This document shows, piece by piece, positions 8,725 to 22,913 of a DNA stretch of 43,195 nucleotides (the stretch's first letter is position 1; the number at the start of each line of letters is the position of its first letter). Position numbers and translations under genes: made by a program. The notes beneath the pieces are model-generated. The model made no database searches and had not been told where the DNA came from. It saw only the letters and a list, made by a program, of their open reading frames with translations. The stretch lies in NCBI GenBank assembly GCA_947259785.1, contig CAMYNQ010000010.1:1-43195 (forward strand). The letters are read 5' to 3'. This DNA is from an uncultured Chromatiaceae bacterium (GTDB lineage Bacteria; Pseudomonadota; Gammaproteobacteria; Tenderiales; Tenderiaceae).

Positions 8725-10131
8725 TTAATACCGGTAGTGATTAGGCTTGTAAGGGCCTTCTACTGGAACACCGATGTAGTCGGCCTGTTCTTTGCTTAGT
8801 GTAGTCAGCTTGACGCCGATTTTTTCCAAGTGCAAGCGAGCAACCTCTTCATCCAGATGTTTCGGCAGGATGTGAACGTCGATTTCGTACTGGTCACGTC
8901 TAACGAAAAACTCGATCTGAGCCAACACCTGGTTGGTGAAAGAGTTGGACATAACAAAACTTGGGTGGCCAGTGGCACAACCCAGGTTTACCAAACGACC
9001 TTCGGCCAACATGATGATGCGGTTGCCGCTAGGCAGGATGATGTGGTCAACCTGTGGTTTGATGTTTTCCCACTGGTATTGCTTCATGTTGGTGATGTCG
9101 ATCTCGTTATCGAAATGGCCAATGTTGCAAACGATGGCCTGGTCTCTCATCTGCACCATGTGGTCATGGGTGATGATGTCTTTGTTGCCGGTGGTGGTGA
9201 CAAAGATGTCGCCAATCGCGGCGGCGTCTTCCATGGTGGTAACACGAAAACCTTCCATTGCTGCTTGCAGTGCGCAGATTGGATCGATTTCGGTCACCAT
9301 AACGGTTGCGCCTAATCCTTTTAGTGACTGGGCACAGCCTTTGCCTACATCGCCATAACCACAGACGATGGCAATTTTACCTGCAATCATCACGTCAGTG
9401 GCGCGTTTGATGCCATCAACCAAGGATTCACGACAACCATAGAGGTTGTCGAATTTTGACTTGGTGACTGAGTCGTTAACGTTCATGGCTGGGAACAACA
9501 GTTCGCCGGCTTGAACCATTTCGTACAAGCGATGAACACCGGTAGTGGTTTCTTCTGTGACGCCCTGGATGTTGCCAGCTTGCTTGGTCCAGAATTGTGC
9601 ATCTTCTTTCATGACTCGAGCCAGTACGCCGAGGACGCATTTCATTTCTTCGTTGTCGGTAGTTTCTGGGCCAGGTACGACGCCAGTCTTTTCGTATTCA
9701 ACACCTTTATGAACCAACAGGGTTGCATCGCCACCATCATCGAGGATCATGTTGGCTGTTTGACCACCAGGCCATTTGAAGGCTTGCTCGGTGCACCACC
9801 AGTACTCTTCCAGGGTTTCACCTTTCCAGGCAAACACAGGGATGCCAGCAGCAGCGATGGCTGCAGCAGCGTGGTCTTGAGTTGAGAAGATGTTGCACGA
9901 TACCCAGCGTACTTCGGCGCCCAGATCAACCAGGGTCTCGATTAGTACAGCGGTTTGGATAGTCATGTGCAGGCTGCCCATAATGCGAGCGCCCTTAAGG
10001 GGTTTTTCCTGGCCGTATTTCTCACGCAAGGACATCAGACCGGGCATTTCGGTCTCGGCGATATTCATTTCTTTGCGGCCCCAATCGGCCAGTGAGATGT
10101 CGGCTATTTTATAATCGGTAAATTCAGACAT
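8725..10131 (-). CDS. ahcY: Adenosylhomocysteinase
   Basis: [27 protein letters not shown]..., [22 protein letters not shown]..., C-terminal [10 protein letters not shown]. Confidence 0.97.
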   Translation of the reverse strand: MSEFTDYKIADISLADWGRKEMNIAETEMPGLMSLREKYGQEKPLKGARIMGSLHMTIQTAVLIETLVDLGAEVRWVSCNIFSTQDHAAAAIAAAGIPVFAWKGETLEEYWWCTEQAFKWPGGQTANMILDDGGDATLLVHKGVEYEKTGVVPGPETTDNEEMKCVLGVLARVMKEDAQFWTKQAGNIQGVTEETTTGVHRLYEMVQAGELLFPAMNVNDSVTKSKFDNLYGCRESLVDGIKRATDVMIAGKIAIVCGYGDVGKGCAQSLKGLGATVMVTEIDPICALQAAMEGFRVTTMEDAAAIGDIFVTTTGNKDIITHDHMVQMRDQAIVCNIGHFDNEIDITNMKQYQWENIKPQVDHIILPSGNRIIMLAEGRLVNLGCATGHPSFVMSNSFTNQVLAQIEFFVRRDQYEIDVHILPKHLDEEVARLHLEKIGVKLTTLSKEQADYIGVPVEGPYKPNHYRY

Positions 10132-10147
10132 GTTTAGTCTCCAGAAT

Positions 10148-10226
10148 GAACCGAGCGCCGTTGTTTAAAAAATCTCTTATCGAGCCTGGCAAGCTTCTAT
10201 GAGCTTGTCGCAGCGCTCCTCGAAAA
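10148..10226 (-). ncRNA. S-adenosylhomocysteine (SAH) riboswitch upstream of ahcY
   Basis: Minus-strand CGAGGAGCGCTGCGAC...GCCAGGCTCG...AACGGCGCTCGG matches the recalled SAH riboswitch core; correct position and orientation in the ahcY leader. Confidence 0.9.
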
Positions 10227-10237
10227 GAGGGTTGCCC

Positions 10238-10266
10238 ATTATATGGGCGGTATGTGAATTTGTTAA
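10238..10266 (-). promoter_or_regulatory. Sigma70 promoter for ahcY/SAH riboswitch
   Basis: Minus strand TTAACA (-35) - 17 bp - TATAAT (-10); predicted start lies just upstream of the riboswitch. Confidence 0.8.
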
Positions 10267-10320
10267 GTTGGCAGGCTGGGGAATGATTTTTCCCAACCTG
10301 GCCAATGTTTGTATGGTTCT

Positions 10321-11481
10321 TTAGATGCCGGCGGCGTCGCGCAGGGCATCAGCCTTGTCAGTCTTCTCCCAAGACAGGTCGATGTCGTCACGACCAAAGT
10401 GACCGTAGGCGGCTGTCTGACGGTAGATCGGACGTAGCAGGTCGAGCATGGTGATCAGGCCTTTGGGGCGCAGATCAAAATGTTCATTCACGAGTTCTAT
10501 GATGCGAGCATCATCAATCTTGCCAGTGCCAAAGGTTTCTACCGAAACAGAGGTTGGCTCGGCGACACCAATGGCGTAAGAGACCTGGATTTCACAGCGC
10601 TCGGCTAAGCCAGCGGCAACGATATTTTTGGCCACATAACGACCGGCATAAGCAGCGGAGCGGTCAACCTTGGATGGGTCCTTGCCGGAGAACGCACCGC
10701 CACCATGACGGGCCATGCCACCGTAGGTGTCGACAATGATCTTACGGCCAGTCAGCCCGCAGTCACCGACTGGGCCACCGATGACGAAGCGGCCGGTTGG
10801 ATTGATGTGGTACTGGGTGTCGGCATTGAGCCATTCAGCAGGCAGAACGGGTTTGATGATCTCATCCATCACTGCTTCACGTAGCGCTTTAGTTTCAATC
10901 TCAGGGCTGTGTTGAGTAGACAGGACAACGGCATCAATGCCAACGGGTTTGCCGTCTTCGTAGCGGAAGGTGATCTGGCTCTTGGCATCTGGGCGTAACC
11001 ACGATAGTGTGCCGTTTTTGCGAATTTCGGCCTGACGTTTGACTAATTTGTGGGCATAGTGAATAGGCGCAGGCATCAGTACGTCGGTTTCGTTTGAGGC
11101 ATAGCCGAACATCAGGCCTTGGTCGCCAGCACCTTGTTCGTGATCTTCAAATTCATCTACGCCTTGAGCGATATCAGCCGATTGCTTATCTATTGAAGTA
11201 ATGACAGCACAGGACTCCCAGTCGAAGCCCATATCGGAACTGTTGTAACCAATTTCTTTGATAGTCTGGCGTACCACGTCCTGCATGTCGATCCAGGCTG
11301 AGGTGGTGATTTCGCCTGATAGCACCACCATTCCAGTGTTGACCATGGTTTCGCAGGCGACGCGTGCCTTGGGGTCTTGTTCAAAGATGGCGTCGAGCAC
11401 AGCATCAGAAATCTGGTCGGCAACTTTGTCTGGATGACCCTCAGAAACAGACTCTGAAGTAAATAAGTGGCTGTTTGACAT
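10321..11481 (-). CDS. metK: S-adenosylmethionine synthetase
   Basis: [56 protein letters not shown]. Confidence 0.97.
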   Translation of the reverse strand: MSNSHLFTSESVSEGHPDKVADQISDAVLDAIFEQDPKARVACETMVNTGMVVLSGEITTSAWIDMQDVVRQTIKEIGYNSSDMGFDWESCAVITSIDKQSADIAQGVDEFEDHEQGAGDQGLMFGYASNETDVLMPAPIHYAHKLVKRQAEIRKNGTLSWLRPDAKSQITFRYEDGKPVGIDAVVLSTQHSPEIETKALREAVMDEIIKPVLPAEWLNADTQYHINPTGRFVIGGPVGDCGLTGRKIIVDTYGGMARHGGGAFSGKDPSKVDRSAAYAGRYVAKNIVAAGLAERCEIQVSYAIGVAEPTSVSVETFGTGKIDDARIIELVNEHFDLRPKGLITMLDLLRPIYRQTAAYGHFGRDDIDLSWEKTDKADALRDAAGI

Positions 11482-11911
11482 TATAGTTTTTGCTCCGCTA
11501 GCTATGTTTTTTTAACGCTGTTGTTGCGTGGTAGGCGGCATTCTATAGGGAAACTTTAGGGGGGTAAATATGCCGTAGTTCGGAGGACTTGTGATAAAGG
11601 TTGCAAGTTTCTGGAAATTGGGAAATCATATCCACACAGTTTGGGTGGTCAATATCTGTTGTTTTAAGTGTAAATTCTCATGTTGTGCTCCCTTTTGCTT
11701 GTCTGGAAGTGTGTTTGTTAGGGGAGGGTGAGTTCGTAATATATTGATTTCTAAAGGTGACTCTTGGTTTTTTGACAGGGCAGGTGTTGGTGGGGGGGTT
11801 TTGTGGTAACATTGCCGCCTTTCTCGCTCGGCGTGGAGCCTTGAGTGGACACGAATTTTTGATGTAACTTGTTGTTTTTATTTTAATTAACCTTAAGTTG
11901 AGGAGAGTTTT

Positions 11912-13885
11912 ATGCCCTCTCGCAGAGATCTAGCGAATGCCGTCCGTGCCCTAAGTATGGATGCGGTACAAAAAGCGAATTCAGGCCATCCGGGCGCACC
12001 AATGGGTATGGCTGATATTGCTGAAGTATTGTGGAACGACAACATGAACCACAATCCAGTCAATCCTGACTGGAGCAACCGCGACCGTTTCATTCTGTCG
12101 AATGGTCATGGCTCGATGCTTATCTACTCATTGCTGCACCTGACTGGTTACGATCTGTCTATTGATGATCTGAAACAGTTCCGTCAGCTGCATTCCAAGA
12201 CTCCAGGCCATCCTGAGTATGGTTATGCGCCGGGTGTTGAAACCACTACTGGCCCATTAGGTCAAGGTGTTACCAATGGTGTGGGTATGGCGATTGCTGA
12301 AAAGGCATTGGCCGCTCAATTTAATGAAAAAGGTCATACCATCGTTGATCACAATACTTACGTATTCTTGGGTGATGGATGTTTGATGGAAGGCATATCT
12401 CACGAAGCATGTTCACTTGCTGGTACCTTGGGGCTGGGCAAGTTGATTGCTTTCTGGGATGACAACGGCATTTCAATTGACGGTCATGTTGAAGGCTGGT
12501 TTTCTGACGATACTCCGAAACGTTTTGAATCTTACGGCTGGCACGTAATTGCTGATGTTGATGGCCACGATCACGAAGCGTTGACTAAAGCTATCGACAT
12601 GGCGAAAGCTATGACCGACAAACCCACCATGATTTGTTGTAAAACAACCATCGGTTTTGGTTCTCCTAACAAGTCAGGCAGCCATGCTTGCCACGGCGCA
12701 CCTTTGGGTGATGAAGAGATCAATCTGACGAAGGCTGCATTGGGTTGGGACCATGCTGCATTTGAAGTGCCTGCTGATATCTATGCAGGTTGGGATGCAA
12801 AAGAAAAAGGCGCTGCGGCTGAAGCCGCTTGGAATGAAAGGTTCGCAGCTTATAAAGCTGAATTTCCTGAGCTGGCAGCTGAATACGAGCGTCGTATGTC
12901 AGGTGATTTGCCTGCCGATTGGGCGGCTAAATCGGCTGATTACATCGCGAGCGTTAACGCTGAAGCGAAAAGCCCGGCAACACGCCAGGCTTCACTAGCT
13001 TCTATCGAGGCCTACTCGCCAATGTTGCCTGAACTGTTCGGTGGTTCCGCTGACCTGGGTTGTTCAAACCTGACTGAATGGTCTGGTTTCAAACCGATGG
13101 ATAACAATGAAGTACCTAACTACGTTCGCTACGGTGTGCGTGAGTTCGGTATGTCTGCAATCATGAATGGTATCGCTCTGCACGGTGGTTTGATTCCTTT
13201 TGGTTCAACCTTCCTGATGTTCTCTGAGTATGCGCGTAACGCACTGCGTATGGCAGCATTGATGAAAATCCGCAGTGTTTTTGTATTTACTCATGATTCC
13301 ATTGGTCTGGGCGAAGATGGTCCTACACATCAGCCTGTCGAACAGATTCCTACACTGCGTATGATTCCGAATATGGCTGTATGGCGTCCATGTGATGCGG
13401 TTGAAGCAGCCGTATCTTGGGCGCAAGCGGTTGAGCGTAAAGAAGGTCCATCTACATTGATCTTCTCACGTCAGGGTTTGCCACATCAGGAACGTACTGA
13501 TGCTCAGATTGCTGATATCGCTAAGGGTGGTTACATCCTGAAAGATTGTGACGGTACTCCAGATGTAATCATTATCGGCACGGGTTCTGAGGTTGCGCTG
13601 GCTACTGGCGCTGCTGAAGCAATGTCTGGTAGAAAGGTTCGCGTTGTATCTATGCCGTCAACCAATCTGTTTGATGCGCAAGATGCGGCTTATCGCTCTT
13701 CAGTGTTGATTAAGGGTGTTCCGACAGTTGCTGTTGAAGCGGCTGTTACCGATGCTTGGTACAAGTATGCTGATGCGGTTGTAGGTATTGATCACTTTGG
13801 TGAGTCTGCACCTGCTGCTGAGCTATTCAAGGAATTTGGTTTTACTGTAGAGAACGTTGTTGCAGCTGTTGAAGGCGTACTCTAA
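11912..13885 (+). CDS. tkt: Transketolase
   Basis: [60 protein letters not shown]. Confidence 0.97.
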   Translation: MPSRRDLANAVRALSMDAVQKANSGHPGAPMGMADIAEVLWNDNMNHNPVNPDWSNRDRFILSNGHGSMLIYSLLHLTGYDLSIDDLKQFRQLHSKTPGHPEYGYAPGVETTTGPLGQGVTNGVGMAIAEKALAAQFNEKGHTIVDHNTYVFLGDGCLMEGISHEACSLAGTLGLGKLIAFWDDNGISIDGHVEGWFSDDTPKRFESYGWHVIADVDGHDHEALTKAIDMAKAMTDKPTMICCKTTIGFGSPNKSGSHACHGAPLGDEEINLTKAALGWDHAAFEVPADIYAGWDAKEKGAAAEAAWNERFAAYKAEFPELAAEYERRMSGDLPADWAAKSADYIASVNAEAKSPATRQASLASIEAYSPMLPELFGGSADLGCSNLTEWSGFKPMDNNEVPNYVRYGVREFGMSAIMNGIALHGGLIPFGSTFLMFSEYARNALRMAALMKIRSVFVFTHDSIGLGEDGPTHQPVEQIPTLRMIPNMAVWRPCDAVEAAVSWAQAVERKEGPSTLIFSRQGLPHQERTDAQIADIAKGGYILKDCDGTPDVIIIGTGSEVALATGAAEAMSGRKVRVVSMPSTNLFDAQDAAYRSSVLIKGVPTVAVEAAVTDAWYKYADAVVGIDHFGESAPAAELFKEFGFTVENVVAAVEGVL

Positions 13886-13898
13886 ATAACAATTATTA

Positions 13899-13925
13899 GC
13901 CCGTCTTTACGCGGTAGAGGCGGGC
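13899..13925 (+). other. Intercistronic hairpin tkt-gap
   Basis: GCCCGTCTTTAC-GCG-GTAGAGGCGGGC, 12-bp stem, triloop. Confidence 0.8.
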
Positions 13926-13947
13926 AAAGATTTTTATTTACCTTTGA

Positions 13948-14967
<1,020 letters not shown>

Positions 14968-14982
14968 GAAGTAAGTAGTGAA

Positions 14983-15011
14983 AAGGCATGGGAGCGTTGC
15001 TTCCGTGCCTT
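14983..15011 (+). other. Intercistronic hairpin gap-pgk
   Basis: AAGGCATGGGAGC-GTT-GCTTCCGTGCCTT, 13-bp stem including GU pairs. Confidence 0.8.
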
Positions 15012-15040
15012 CTCTCTTTCTGGTTTTTAAATAACAGAGA

Positions 15041-15088
15041 GAAATTTGTTGAAGGTCTTGCTTTGTATATAGGGCTTTAACAAATTTC
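15041..15088 (+). repeat. 10-bp perfect inverted repeat in pgk leader
   Basis: GAAATTTGTT (15041-15050) and AACAAATTTC (15079-15088). Confidence 0.85.
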
Positions 15089-15113
15089 TTTTAAAACATG
15101 CGGAGATGTATTT

Positions 15114-16292
15114 ATGTCTGTAATTAAAATGACTGACCTAGATCTGGCTGGTAAGCGTGTTCTGATCCGCCAGGATCTGAATGTTCCAGTTAAAGACGGT
15201 AAAGTGACTTCTGATGCGCGTATCCGCGCCTCTCTACCAACGATCCAAAAAGCTCTGGAAGCCGGTGCTGCGGTGATGATTATGTCTCACCTGGGGCGTC
15301 CAACTGAAGGTGAATATGCTGAAGAGTTCTCGCTGGCTCCAGTTGCTAACCACTTGGGTGGTTTGTTGGGTAAAGACGTTAAGTTGGTAAAAGATTACCT
15401 GGGTGGTGCTACTGTTGCTGCAGGTGAAGTCGCTATTTTGGAAAATGTTCGTTTTAATGTTGGTGAGAAGAAAAACGATGACGCCTTGGCCAAGAAGTAT
15501 GCCGCTCTGTGTGACGTGTTTGTAATGGATGCCTTTGGTACTGCGCATAGAGCGCAAGGTTCTACTCATGGTGTGGCTAAATTTGCCTCTACTGCATGTG
15601 CAGGTCCTTTGTTAGCTGGTGAGTTGGAAGCACTTGGTAAAGCGCTGGATAACCCCGCACGGCCAATGGTTGCCATCGTTGGTGGTTCTAAGGTTTCTAC
15701 TAAATTGACTGTGCTTGAGTCTCTGTCTAAGGTTGTTGATCAGTTAATCGTAGGTGGCGGTATTGCTAACACCTTTATCGCTGCTGCTGGTTATAATGTC
15801 GGTAAGTCGCTCTATGAAGCTGATCTAATAGGAACGTGTGAGAAGCTGACCGCTGATGCCAAGTCGCGCGGTGGTGATATCCCGGTGCCAACTGATGTTG
15901 TTTGTGCTAAAGAATTTGCTGAAACTGCAGCGGCTGAACTGAAGGGTGCCACTGATGTTGCTGACGACGATATGATTTTTGATATCGGGCCTGACAGTGC
16001 CAAGGCCTTGGCTGAAGTACTAAAATCAGCTGGAACTATTGTCTGGAATGGTCCGGTTGGCGTTTTTGAGTTCGACCAGTTTGGCGAAGGTACCAAGGCG
16101 ATTGCTATGGCGATTGCTGAGTCGAATGCGTTCTCAATTGCTGGTGGTGGTGATACTCTGGCAGCCGTTGATAAGTACGAAATTGCTGATAAAGTGTCCT
16201 ATATTTCTACCGGTGGTGGTGCTTTCCTTGAGTTTCTGGAAGGTAAAAAACTGCCTGCAGTCGCTATCCTTGAAGAACGAGCTGCTAATTAA
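15114..16292 (+). CDS. pgk: Phosphoglycerate kinase
   Basis: [60 protein letters not shown]. Confidence 0.97.
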   Translation: MSVIKMTDLDLAGKRVLIRQDLNVPVKDGKVTSDARIRASLPTIQKALEAGAAVMIMSHLGRPTEGEYAEEFSLAPVANHLGGLLGKDVKLVKDYLGGATVAAGEVAILENVRFNVGEKKNDDALAKKYAALCDVFVMDAFGTAHRAQGSTHGVAKFASTACAGPLLAGELEALGKALDNPARPMVAIVGGSKVSTKLTVLESLSKVVDQLIVGGGIANTFIAAAGYNVGKSLYEADLIGTCEKLTADAKSRGGDIPVPTDVVCAKEFAETAAAELKGATDVADDDMIFDIGPDSAKALAEVLKSAGTIVWNGPVGVFEFDQFGEGTKAIAMAIAESNAFSIAGGGDTLAAVDKYEIADKVSYISTGGGAFLEFLEGKKLPAVAILEERAAN

Positions 16293-16303
16293 ATAATACG
16301 CAT

Positions 16304-16332
16304 GACCTCCGGGGTTTTGTCTCGGGGGTTTT
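16304..16332 (+). terminator. Weak hairpin between pgk and pyk
   Basis: CCTCCG/CGGGGG stem followed by TTTT. Confidence 0.45.
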
Positions 16333-16376
16333 GATTTATAATGACAATAATGATGATTAGGTATTAATCCATACAT

Positions 16377-17831
16377 ATGTTTAGACGCACAAAGATTGTT
16401 GCCACCCTAGGACCGGCTACAGATGACCCGAAGATTCTGGATGATTTGATTCAGGCGGGTGTAGACGTAGTGCGCGCAAATTTCTCTCATGGTTCTGCCG
16501 AGGATCATATTGAACGCGCCGAGGCTGTTCGTAACCGGGCCAGAGCTCATGGCCGTCAAGTAGGTGTGTTGGCCGACCTCCAAGGACCTAAAATTCGAAC
16601 TGATCGCTTTAAAGATGGCAAGGTTGAATTGGTTGAGGGTGCTAAATTTATTCTCGACGCAGCCTGTGGTAAGGAGGATGGTAATCAGGAACGTGTTGGT
16701 CTGACGTATAAAGAATTGCCAAATGATGTGAATCGTGGCGACACCCTGTTACTGGATGATGGCCGTATTGTACTGTGGGTTGAAGAGGTTGCTGGGCAAG
16801 AGATTATTTGTAAGGTTCAGGTGGCTGGAACTCTTTCAAATAACAAAGGCATTAACCGCATGGGGGGTGGCTTGTCTGCGGCAGCCTTGACTGATAAAGA
16901 TAGGGCTGATATTAAGACAGCCGCCGCAATGAAAGCGGACTATATCGCTATTTCGTTTCCTCGTAGTGCTGCTGATGTTCACCTTGCGCGTGAATTGTTG
17001 CGTGAGGCTGGTGGTCATGGTGGTATTGTCGCCAAGATTGAACGTGCTGAGGCTATTGAGGATATCGAAGAAATCGTTGCTGCCTCTGATGCCATTATGG
17101 TGGCGCGTGGTGACCTAGGTGTAGAAATTGGTGATGCCGAGCTGCCAGCGGTACAAAAACGCCTGATTAGGATTGCTCGTCAGATGAATCGCGTGGTCAT
17201 TACTGCGACCCAGATGATGGAAAGCATGATCGAGAATCCAATTCCGACTCGCGCGGAAGTGTTTGATGTTGCCAATGCAGTGTTGGATGGTACCGATGCA
17301 GTGATGCTGTCGGCCGAGACTGCCGCGGGTAAATATCCAGTCAAAGCTGTTGCTGCTATGGGACGGATTTGTATCAGCGCTGAAAAAGAAGAGTTGGCCA
17401 GCAGTTCTGATCATCGTATCCACACCCAGTTTAGTCGCGTGGACGAGGCCATTGCTATGTCGGCTATGTATGTTGCTAACCACCTGGGTGTGAAGGCAAT
17501 TGCATGTTTGACTGAGTCTGGTGCGACGCCATTATGGATGTCTCGTATCAGTTCCGGAATTCCAATTTATTCCATGACCCCGCATGTTGAGACACGCCGT
17601 AAGGTAACCCTTTATCGTGGCGTATGCCCAGTAAGTTTCGCTGTTACATCAACGGATCACGCGACTATTAACAAAGAGGCAGTGGATGAGCTGATGCGTC
17701 GTGGTGCTGTGCGTGATGGTGATCTTGTGATCATTACCAAGGGTGATTTAATGGGTGAGATGGGTGGTACCAATGCGATGAAGATTGTTCGTGTCGGTGA
17801 CATGCACGAGCCTTCATCGACAGAAGCATAA
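16377..17831 (+). CDS. pyk: Pyruvate kinase
   Basis: [80 protein letters not shown]. Confidence 0.97.
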   Translation: MFRRTKIVATLGPATDDPKILDDLIQAGVDVVRANFSHGSAEDHIERAEAVRNRARAHGRQVGVLADLQGPKIRTDRFKDGKVELVEGAKFILDAACGKEDGNQERVGLTYKELPNDVNRGDTLLLDDGRIVLWVEEVAGQEIICKVQVAGTLSNNKGINRMGGGLSAAALTDKDRADIKTAAAMKADYIAISFPRSAADVHLARELLREAGGHGGIVAKIERAEAIEDIEEIVAASDAIMVARGDLGVEIGDAELPAVQKRLIRIARQMNRVVITATQMMESMIENPIPTRAEVFDVANAVLDGTDAVMLSAETAAGKYPVKAVAAMGRICISAEKEELASSSDHRIHTQFSRVDEAIAMSAMYVANHLGVKAIACLTESGATPLWMSRISSGIPIYSMTPHVETRRKVTLYRGVCPVSFAVTSTDHATINKEAVDELMRRGAVRDGDLVIITKGDLMGEMGGTNAMKIVRVGDMHEPSSTEA

Positions 17832-17881
17832 GTTTTTTTAAATAGTTTCGTAACAATAATTTTAAGTTTGAGGAGATTACA

Positions 17882-18919
17882 ATGGCTCTAATTTCAATGC
17901 GTCAATTGCTGGATTATGCCGGTGAACATAGTTTTGGTCTGCCAGCATTCAATGTTAATAACATGGAGCAGGTTCATGCCATCATGCAGGCCGCTGATGC
18001 TGTTGATGCGCCTGTCATTATGCAGGGTTCTGCGGGTGCTCGTTCTTATGCGGGCGAACCCTTCCTGCGTCACCTGATCTCTGCTGCGATTGAAGAGTAT
18101 CCACATATTCCTGTCGTTATGCATCAGGATCACGGTTCTGAGCCTGCAGTTTGTCTGCGTTCTATCCAGTCTGGTTTTTCATCAGTGATGATGGATGGCT
18201 CACTGGAAGCCGACATGAAAACACCTTCGTCCTTTGAGTATAATGTTAATGTCACCAAGACTGTTGTCGATATGGCTCATGCTGGTGGTGTTTCCGTTGA
18301 GGGTGAGCTGGGTTGTCTGGGTTCACTGGAAACCGGTGAAATGGGTGAAGAAGACGGTCATGGTGCAGAAGGCAAGCTGGATATGGATATGCTGCTGACT
18401 GATCCACAGGAAGCCAAGGACTTTGTTGAAAAGACAGGTGTTGATGCTCTGGCGATCGCTATTGGTACTTCTCACGGCGCTTACAAATTCACTAGCAAAC
18501 CTACTGGTGACGTTTTGCGTATTGATCGCATTAAAGAAATTCATGCGGTTATTCCAAATACTCATTTGGTCATGCACGGCTCTTCTTCAGTGCCACAGGA
18601 ATGGCTGGAAATTATCAATAACTACGGTGGTGACATGGGCCAGACCTATGGTGTACCTGTTGATGAAATCGTAGAAGGTATCAAGTCAGGTGTGCGTAAG
18701 GTTAACATTGATACGGATCTGCGTATGGCTTCTACCGGTGCAGTACGTAAGTTCTTGGCTGAGAATCCATCCAACTTTGATCCACGTAAATTCCTGAAGG
18801 AATCTACAAAAGCGATGTCTGAAATTTGTAAGGCACGTTACGAAGCTTTTGGTTGTGCCGGTCATGCATCCAAGATCAAGGCTAAGTCTCTTGAGTCTAT
18901 GATTAGTTACTACAAATAA
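17882..18919 (+). CDS. fba: Class II fructose-bisphosphate aldolase (Calvin-cycle subtype)
   Basis: [59 protein letters not shown]. Confidence 0.96.
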   Translation: MALISMRQLLDYAGEHSFGLPAFNVNNMEQVHAIMQAADAVDAPVIMQGSAGARSYAGEPFLRHLISAAIEEYPHIPVVMHQDHGSEPAVCLRSIQSGFSSVMMDGSLEADMKTPSSFEYNVNVTKTVVDMAHAGGVSVEGELGCLGSLETGEMGEEDGHGAEGKLDMDMLLTDPQEAKDFVEKTGVDALAIAIGTSHGAYKFTSKPTGDVLRIDRIKEIHAVIPNTHLVMHGSSSVPQEWLEIINNYGGDMGQTYGVPVDEIVEGIKSGVRKVNIDTDLRMASTGAVRKFLAENPSNFDPRKFLKESTKAMSEICKARYEAFGCAGHASKIKAKSLESMISYYK

Positions 18920-18940
18920 GCTTAAAGCTTGATAAGAATA

Positions 18941-18968
18941 AAAAAGGGCGGTATTATCCGCCCTTTTT
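18941..18968 (+). terminator. Rho-independent terminator after fba
   Basis: AAAAAGGGCGG-TATTAT-CCGCCCTTTTTTT. Confidence 0.9.
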
Positions 18969-19087
18969 TTATTCAGCAAAAGATGATTTACGTTGTCGAA
19001 GACGATAGTGTCTTTTTTGCCCGCTGCCCTAATGGTATCAAACTTGTCGATAAACGGATGCGGGATGAATGCTGTTAGTGATGTGGC

Positions 19088-20254
19088 TTAGTCCGACCCA
19101 AATAGGTCACGAGTAAAAACCTTTTCTTTTACATCTTCCAGTTGCTTGCTCATACGGTTGGAAACGATGATGTCTGACATGGCCTTGAACTCATCAAGAT
19201 CAGTAATTACCTTTGAATTAAAAAAATCTGGTTCTTCCAGGCCTGGTTCGTACACAACGACTTCAATGCCTTTTGCTTTTATGCGTTTCATAACGCCTAA
19301 GATGGAAGAGGTACGAAAGTTGTCTGAGCCACTTTTCATGATTAGTCGGTAAACGCCAACGATGCGAGGTTTCTTTTTTAATATGGAGTCGGAGATAAAA
19401 TCTTTGCGCGTAGTGTTTGAGTTTACGATAGCCTCTATGATGTTGTTAGGCACATCTTGATAGTTTGCCAGCAGTTGTTTGGTGTCTTTGGGTAGGCAAT
19501 AACCGCCATAACCAAAAGATGGGTTGTTGTAGTGTGTGCCGATGCGTGGGTCTAGACCTACCCCTTCGATAATTTGTCTGGAATCCAGTCCGTGAGTAGC
19601 CGCGTATGTATCCAGTTCGTTAAAGTACGCCACACGCATTGCCAGATAGGTGTTGGAAAAAAGTTTGATGGCCTCCGCTTCTGTTGGGTTGGTGTAGAGA
19701 ACTTTTACATCTTCCTTTATGGCCCCTTGCGCGAGTAGCGCGCCAAACTTCTCGGCTCTTGCAGACATTTCTCCGACGATTATACGAGAGGGGTGGAGGT
19801 TATCGTATAGGGCTTTGCCTTCTCGTAGGAATTCAGGTGAGAAGATAATATTAGCGTTGCCATATTTTTGTTTGATCTTCTCTGTGTAGCCTACTGGGAC
19901 AGTTGATTTAATCACCATTACAGCCGGCGGATTGATTTTGATGACGTCCTCAATGACGGATTCTACTGTCGAAGTATTAAAATAGTTGGTTTCTGGATCG
20001 TAATCAGTAGGTGTCGAGATAATGACAAATTCAGCATCTCTGTATGCTTGCTTTTTATCTAATGTTGCAGTTAGGTCTAACGTCGTGTTGGCGAGAAAGT
20101 ATTCAATCTCTGTGTCAGAGATGGGTGATTTTTTATTATTGATCAGGTCGACTTTCTCTTGCATTACGTCCAGGCAGATTACTTCATTATTCTGCGCCAG
20201 CAACACTGCGTTTGATAGCCCGACATAGCCTGAGCCCACTACTGCAATTTTCAT
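19088..20254 (-). CDS. ugd: UDP-glucose 6-dehydrogenase-type nucleotide sugar dehydrogenase
   Basis: [83 protein letters not shown]. Confidence 0.92.
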   Translation of the reverse strand: MKIAVVGSGYVGLSNAVLLAQNNEVICLDVMQEKVDLINNKKSPISDTEIEYFLANTTLDLTATLDKKQAYRDAEFVIISTPTDYDPETNYFNTSTVESVIEDVIKINPPAVMVIKSTVPVGYTEKIKQKYGNANIIFSPEFLREGKALYDNLHPSRIIVGEMSARAEKFGALLAQGAIKEDVKVLYTNPTEAEAIKLFSNTYLAMRVAYFNELDTYAATHGLDSRQIIEGVGLDPRIGTHYNNPSFGYGGYCLPKDTKQLLANYQDVPNNIIEAIVNSNTTRKDFISDSILKKKPRIVGVYRLIMKSGSDNFRTSSILGVMKRIKAKGIEVVVYEPGLEEPDFFNSKVITDLDEFKAMSDIIVSNRMSKQLEDVKEKVFTRDLFGSD

Positions 20255-20306
20255 GTCTCTTCCTTGTTGGAGACGCGGTTAATTTTACTTAAATGAGAAG
20301 CCTTGC

Positions 20307-21314
20307 TTAGACCTTGTAATAATCCCGGTACCAGGCGACAAAGTTGGCGATGCCATCTTCAATAGGCATGGCGGGTTTAAAACCGACGTCATTCATCAGA
20401 TCATCAACATTGGCGTAGGTAGCGGGTACATCACCGGGTTGTAGCGGCAGCAGGTTTTTCTCTGCCTTTATGCCAAGGCATTCTTCGATTATTTCAATAA
20501 AACGCAGTAGTTCTACTGGTTGGTTATTGCCGATGTTGTAGATTTTGAAAGGTGCATAACTTGAGCTTGTGTCTGGATTGTCGCCTGACCAGTCAGGATT
20601 AGGGCTGGCAACATTGTCTAGGGTGCGGATGACTCCCTCGACAATATCATCAATATAGGTAAAGTCGCGACGGCACTTGCCATAGTTAAAGACGTCGATA
20701 GGTTTGCCTTCCAGGATGGCCTTGGTAAACAGAAATAGAGCCATGTCAGGGCGACCCCAGGGGCCATAGACGGTGAAGAAGCGCAGGCCGGTGGTTGGCA
20801 GTTGATAGAGGTGGCTGTAGGTGTGTGCCATCAACTCATTGGCCTTTTTCGAGGCAGCGTATAGGCTGACTGGGTGATCAACATTGTCGTGTACCGAAAA
20901 CGGCATCTTGGTGTTGGCGCCGTATACTGAGCTGCTGGAGGCATAGACCAAGTGTTCCACTTCATTGTGGCGGCAGCCTTCGAGGATGTTGGTCGTGCCC
21001 TGGATGTTGCTGTCGATGTAGGCGTGTGGATTGATCAGAGAATAACGTACACCGGCTTGGGCGGCCAAGTGTACGACTCTGTCAGGTTTGTGTTCGCTAA
21101 ACAGTTTGGCAACACCATCGCGATCTTCCAAATTTAAGCGCACATCTGTGAAACCTTCTTTACAGGTCAGTCGTGACAGGCGGTCTTTCTTAAGGTTGAT
21201 ATCATAGTAGTCATTTAGGTTGTCTAAACCAATGACCTCATCGCTACGATCAAGCAGCCTCTGGGCAACATTGGAACCGATGAAGCCAGCGGTGCCGGTA
21301 ATTAAAACTTTCAT
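20307..21314 (-). CDS. NAD-dependent sugar epimerase, UDP-glucuronate 4-epimerase-like
   Basis: [85 protein letters not shown]. Confidence 0.9.
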   Translation of the reverse strand: MKVLITGTAGFIGSNVAQRLLDRSDEVIGLDNLNDYYDINLKKDRLSRLTCKEGFTDVRLNLEDRDGVAKLFSEHKPDRVVHLAAQAGVRYSLINPHAYIDSNIQGTTNILEGCRHNEVEHLVYASSSSVYGANTKMPFSVHDNVDHPVSLYAASKKANELMAHTYSHLYQLPTTGLRFFTVYGPWGRPDMALFLFTKAILEGKPIDVFNYGKCRRDFTYIDDIVEGVIRTLDNVASPNPDWSGDNPDTSSSYAPFKIYNIGNNQPVELLRFIEIIEECLGIKAEKNLLPLQPGDVPATYANVDDLMNDVGFKPAMPIEDGIANFVAWYRDYYKV

Positions 21315-21341
21315 TGCATGTGTCCTTGTTTGCTACGTTTG

Positions 21342-22622
21342 CTACAAGCGACCGTCTACTGCGTCTGCAGGAAACAGATATTTGATGTCATAGATGACAG
21401 AATTTGCCTTACCTAGTGCCTTGATTTTATCCAGGCCCATATCCTTGAATTGGCGGTGGCTGACAGCCAGGATAATAGCGTCATATTGATTGTCTGCAGG
21501 TTTGTCAGTCATAGGGGTGATGTTGTACTCGTGTTCGGCTTCAGCGACACTAACCCATGGATCGTAGACGTCAATGTGGCTGTGGTAGTCTGTAAATTCT
21601 TCGATGATGTCAACTACACGGGTGTTGCGCAGATCGGGGCAGTCTTCCTTGAAGGTGAGGCCCATGATCAGGATTTTTGCATCAACCACAGGAATGCGTT
21701 TTTTGGTCATCAACTTGACCACTTGCTGGGTGGCATAGGCGCCCATGCCATCATTGACGCGACGACCAGCGAGGATCATTTCCGGGTGGTAGCCAATCTC
21801 CTGCGCCTTGTGGGTTAGGTAGTAAGGGTCGACACCGATGCAGTGACCACCTACCAGTCCGGGGCGGAAGGGCAGGAAATTCCACTTCGTACCGGCGGCC
21901 TTTAACACCTCCTCGGTATCGATGCCTAGATGGTTGAAGATCAGTGCCAGCTCGTTGATTAGAGCGATATTGACATCGCGTTGGGTGTTTTCAATCACCT
22001 TGGCGGCTTCGGCGACACGAATGCTGCTAGCCTTGTAGGTGCCTGCTTCGATGACCTGGTTGTAAAGCTCATCGACAAAGTCGGCGACCTCTGGTGTCGA
22101 GCCCGAGGTGACCTTGAGGATATTGATAACGCGGTGTTCTTTATCGCCCGGATTAATGCGCTCAGGGCTGTAACCAGCATAAAAGTCCTTGTTGTAGGCT
22201 AGGCCTGAGCCAGCCTCGATAATGGGTATACAGACCTCTTCGGTGGCGCCAGGATAGACGGTAGACTCGAAAATGACCACGTCATCTTTTTTGAGTAGTT
22301 TGGCCAAGGTCTGGCTGGCACCAATTAAGGGGCTTAGATCAGGACGCTTGTGGTTATCGATGGGAGTCGGCACGGTGACTATGTAGACGTTGCAGTCTTT
22401 TAACTCGCCTGGATCGCTGGTGTAGCTAAGGTGTGTGGCAGTAAGTAGTTCTTCTGGTTCAACTTCAAGTGAACTGTCCTTGCCGGACTTTAATTCATCA
22501 ATGCGTGCTTGGCTGATATCGAGGCCAACAACAGGCATCTTTTTGCCAAACTCCACCGCCAGCGGCAGGCCCACATAACCCAGGCCAATCATGCCTATTT
22601 TGACATCTTCGAGTAAAAGCAT
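21342..22622 (-). CDS. tviB: UDP-N-acetylglucosamine 6-dehydrogenase-like nucleotide sugar dehydrogenase (TviB/WbpA type)
   Basis: [73 protein letters not shown]; start trimmed to [10 protein letters not shown]. Confidence 0.88.
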   Translation of the reverse strand: MLLLEDVKIGMIGLGYVGLPLAVEFGKKMPVVGLDISQARIDELKSGKDSSLEVEPEELLTATHLSYTSDPGELKDCNVYIVTVPTPIDNHKRPDLSPLIGASQTLAKLLKKDDVVIFESTVYPGATEEVCIPIIEAGSGLAYNKDFYAGYSPERINPGDKEHRVINILKVTSGSTPEVADFVDELYNQVIEAGTYKASSIRVAEAAKVIENTQRDVNIALINELALIFNHLGIDTEEVLKAAGTKWNFLPFRPGLVGGHCIGVDPYYLTHKAQEIGYHPEMILAGRRVNDGMGAYATQQVVKLMTKKRIPVVDAKILIMGLTFKEDCPDLRNTRVVDIIEEFTDYHSHIDVYDPWVSVAEAEHEYNITPMTDKPADNQYDAIILAVSHRQFKDMGLDKIKALGKANSVIYDIKYLFPADAVDGRL

Positions 22623-22913
22623 AAATCTACCTCTGATTTTGTTGTTAAATTCTGTTGTTGTCGCGACCAATTGAACAGGGGCGTAGATATGGTAGTCACC
22701 AGGCAGGTTCTCGTGGCAAGATCAACATAATTCGAGCCAAATACCGGGACTCTAAAGTTTTAAATCCTTCAAAGAGTGCGGATTAAATACAAAGGTGAAA
22801 AGATACCAAAGCTTTGCCCCAGAGTCAGTAAGCAATTTCATGTTTTTGTTTATGCATTTTAAAAGGTTATACTAAATACTTCATTAGAAGGTTGCTTTTG
22901 ACTAGGGGGTAGG

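Noticed and set aside
8830-9358. Long plus-strand ORFs (161 and 141 aa) opposite ahcY
   Set aside because: Antisense of a strongly conserved housekeeping gene; codon-structure shadow ORFs.
11772-11812. TTGACA and TAACAT upstream of tkt as a sigma70 promoter
   Set aside because: Spacing of about 29 bp is incompatible with a standard promoter.
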